In this document: positions 62,750 to 64,000 of the stretch, piece after piece
How positions within the stretch are numbered: position 1 is the first letter of the stretch
How the letters are laid out: the number at the start of each line of letters is the position of its first letter
Assembly: GCA_023459055.1 (NCBI GenBank)
Contig: JAEWVR010000029.1
Span: forward strand, 62,001 to 126,000
Source: Fibrobacterota bacterium
GTDB lineage: Bacteria > Fibrobacterota > Chitinivibrionia > Chitinivibrionales > Chitinispirillaceae
Reading direction: 5' to 3'
DNA length: 64,000 nucleotides
Translations under genes and position numbers: made by a program
The notes under the pieces: generated by a model
Seen by the model: only the letters and a program-made list of their open reading frames with translations
Database searches by the model: none
Told to the model about the DNA's origin: nothing

Positions 62750-63574
62750 TTATTTATAATTATGTTTCTGTCGATTTATTCCCTGCAGAATATTAATGGT
62801 CAACATTATGCCAAATGACAAAACAAGAAATGTCAATGCGATTGAACTTGCAGCAGGGTAATTGAATTGTTCGAGTTTTGTCATTATCAGCAGCGGTACA
62901 ATTTCAGTCTTGAATGGCATATTACCCGAAATAAAAACAATTGATCCATACTCGCCAAGCGCTCTTGCAAACGATAGTGAAACACCACTGATTAAGGCCG
63001 GCACTATTTGCGGCCACAATATTTTTCTAAATATTACCGTTCTGGATGCCCCCAGACAGCTAGCTGCATCTTCTATCTCTTTTTGACAATCAATAAGCAC
63101 GGGTTGAACACTCCTTATCACAAAAGGTATTCCGACAAAACTTAATGCGATTATAATCCCCAGTGGGGTATACGCTGCTTTTATACCCACATGCGCAAGT
63201 ATTGAACCAACCCATCCATTCTGTGCGTATAGTGTAGTAAGGGCAATTCCGGCAACTGCGGTTGGAAGTGCAAAAGGGATATCAATCATACTGTCAATTA
63301 TTTTTTTTCCGGGGAATGAATACCTGACAAGTGACCATGCTATAATAAACCCGATAACTCCATTTGCAACAGAAGCTGCCAAAGCAGTTAAAACACTCAA
63401 CCGAATAGATGTCAAAAACCTTTTTAAGGTTACCTGATGGATATACTCAGCAAAACCAATCTGCACACTTTGTGCAAGAAGTGCAATAATTGGTATAATA
63501 ACCATGAGACTTAAGTAACCGATAGTAATCCCTAATGTTAATCTATACCCTGGCAGTATTCTATGTTCACGCAT
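62750..63574 (-). CDS. cysT: Sulfate ABC transporter permease CysT (CysU)
   Basis: 274 residues, six transmembrane helices. Family segments: FTIL-type N-terminus (LPGYRLTLGITIGYLSLMV), EDAASCLGASRTVIFRKILWP and SFARALGEYGSIVFISGN. Partner of CysW, 36 bp upstream of it in the operon. Confidence 0.93.
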   Translation of the reverse strand: MREHRILPGYRLTLGITIGYLSLMVIIPIIALLAQSVQIGFAEYIHQVTLKRFLTSIRLSVLTALAASVANGVIGFIIAWSLVRYSFPGKKIIDSMIDIPFALPTAVAGIALTTLYAQNGWVGSILAHVGIKAAYTPLGIIIALSFVGIPFVIRSVQPVLIDCQKEIEDAASCLGASRTVIFRKILWPQIVPALISGVSLSFARALGEYGSIVFISGNMPFKTEIVPLLIMTKLEQFNYPAASSIALTFLVLSFGIMLTINILQGINRQKHNYK

Positions 63575-63632
63575 GTACCATCAACCTTACTTTTTGAATG
63601 GATAAATTGTTATCAGTCTGTAAACGATAGGA

Positions 63633-64000
63633 TTACTGTTGATAGATGTTGTCAAATATTCCACCATCAGCAAAATGAGTCTTATGTGCTTTCTGCCAAC
63701 CACCGAATACATTATCAACAGTGAATAGTTCAACATTTGCAAATGTGTTTTTATATTTTTCAGCAACTTCTTTCAACTGAGGCCGGTAATAATTTTGTGC
63801 ACCAATTTCCTGTGCTGGCGGAGAATAAAGAAAAGTAATATAATCGTGTGCTATTTTTTCAGTTCTATGCTTTTTTACCACATTATCAACAATAGCGACT
63901 GGCGGTTCTGCTAGAATGCTTATTGATGGTACTATTATTTCAACTTTGTCCTTTCCAATTTCATGTATTGAAAGATATGCCTCATTCTCCCAGGCAATAA
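63633..64000 (-). CDS. sbp: Sulfate-binding periplasmic protein (partial, N-terminus outside window)
   Basis: The last 122 residues of the periplasmic sulfate-binding component. The frame is open to the right edge: AWENEAYLSIHEIGKDKVEI, PSISILAEPPVAIVDNVV and FLYSPPAQEIGAQNYYRP are typical of Sbp/CysP, where the SILAEPPVA segment is strongly conserved. It is the first visible gene of the sulfate operon; the promoter lies outside the window. Confidence 0.92.
   Translation of the reverse strand, partial: IAWENEAYLSIHEIGKDKVEIIVPSISILAEPPVAIVDNVVKKHRTEKIAHDYITFLYSPPAQEIGAQNYYRPQLKEVAEKYKNTFANVELFTVDNVFGGWQKAHKTHFADGGIFDNIYQQ

Overview
The window reads as chromosomal DNA of a Gram-negative, diderm, plant-polymer-degrading bacterium, most likely of the phylum Fibrobacterota. 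The sequence evidence is a full lipid A and outer-membrane assembly operon (lpxA, fused lpxC-fabZ, lpxD, skp, bamA), a regulator of the TIGR02147/DUF4423 family that is typical of Fibrobacter, DUF2341/LamG surface proteins, a GH10 xylanase and a PL11 rhamnogalacturonan lyase with a C-terminal sorting-like domain. The phylum assignment is an inference from family content. I found no rRNA, tRNA, CRISPR array, IS element or phage gene. Most genes lie on the minus strand in tight operons, many coupled by 1-4 nt stop/start overlaps (TAGTG, ATGA, TGATG, TAATG).

Layout. 1-6619: envelope biogenesis operon bamA-skp-lpxD-lpxC/fabZ-lpxA-murI. 7032-12719: fatty-acid and C3/C4 carboxylation: accD-accA and a pyruvate/oxaloacetate carboxyltransferase that ends in an AccB-like biotin carrier, preceded by GTP-type pckG, which has a structured leader with its own promoter and a terminator hairpin. 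13400-19384: an accessory cluster with an ECF sigma factor, a zinc-finger anti-sigma factor with a DUF4384-like outer domain, a secreted caspase fused to a barrel-like domain, a two-helix membrane protein, an acyltransferase-3, a divergent exported lipoprotein with an acyl-carrier-protein fold, and an FkbM-like methyltransferase. 19503-25939: mcsA-mcsB-clpC (protein arginine phosphorylation and unfolding) and lolD-lolE. 26077-32856: lysS, then aspS with a secreted protein, an MFS transporter and a SpoU methyltransferase.

33234-39902: a PAS-GGDEF-EAL protein, tatD, a diadenylate cyclase fused to YbbR domains, a YihY membrane protein, an M23 peptidase and a coiled-coil protein. 40113-48714: recN, nadK, a degenerate EPSP-synthase homologue, tyrA, a plant/yeast-type chorismate mutase, a signal peptidase I homologue without its catalytic dyad, and lepA. 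48932-57203: secreted repeat and lectin-like proteins, the TIGR02147 regulator, GH10 and PL11 enzymes. 57358-64000: assimilatory sulfate operon sbp-cysT-cysW-cysA-cysH-cysD-cysN, with an iron-sulfur APS-type reductase and a CysN whose APS-kinase-like tail has lost its P-loop.

The most unusual parts are the 13.4-19.4 kb cluster (a regulated envelope caspase next to an exported carrier protein), the pckG leader RNA, and a series of homologues that keep their fold but lose catalytic residues (AroA-like, LepB-like, CysC-like) inside otherwise ordinary operons. All family calls were made by reading motifs; no database search was run.
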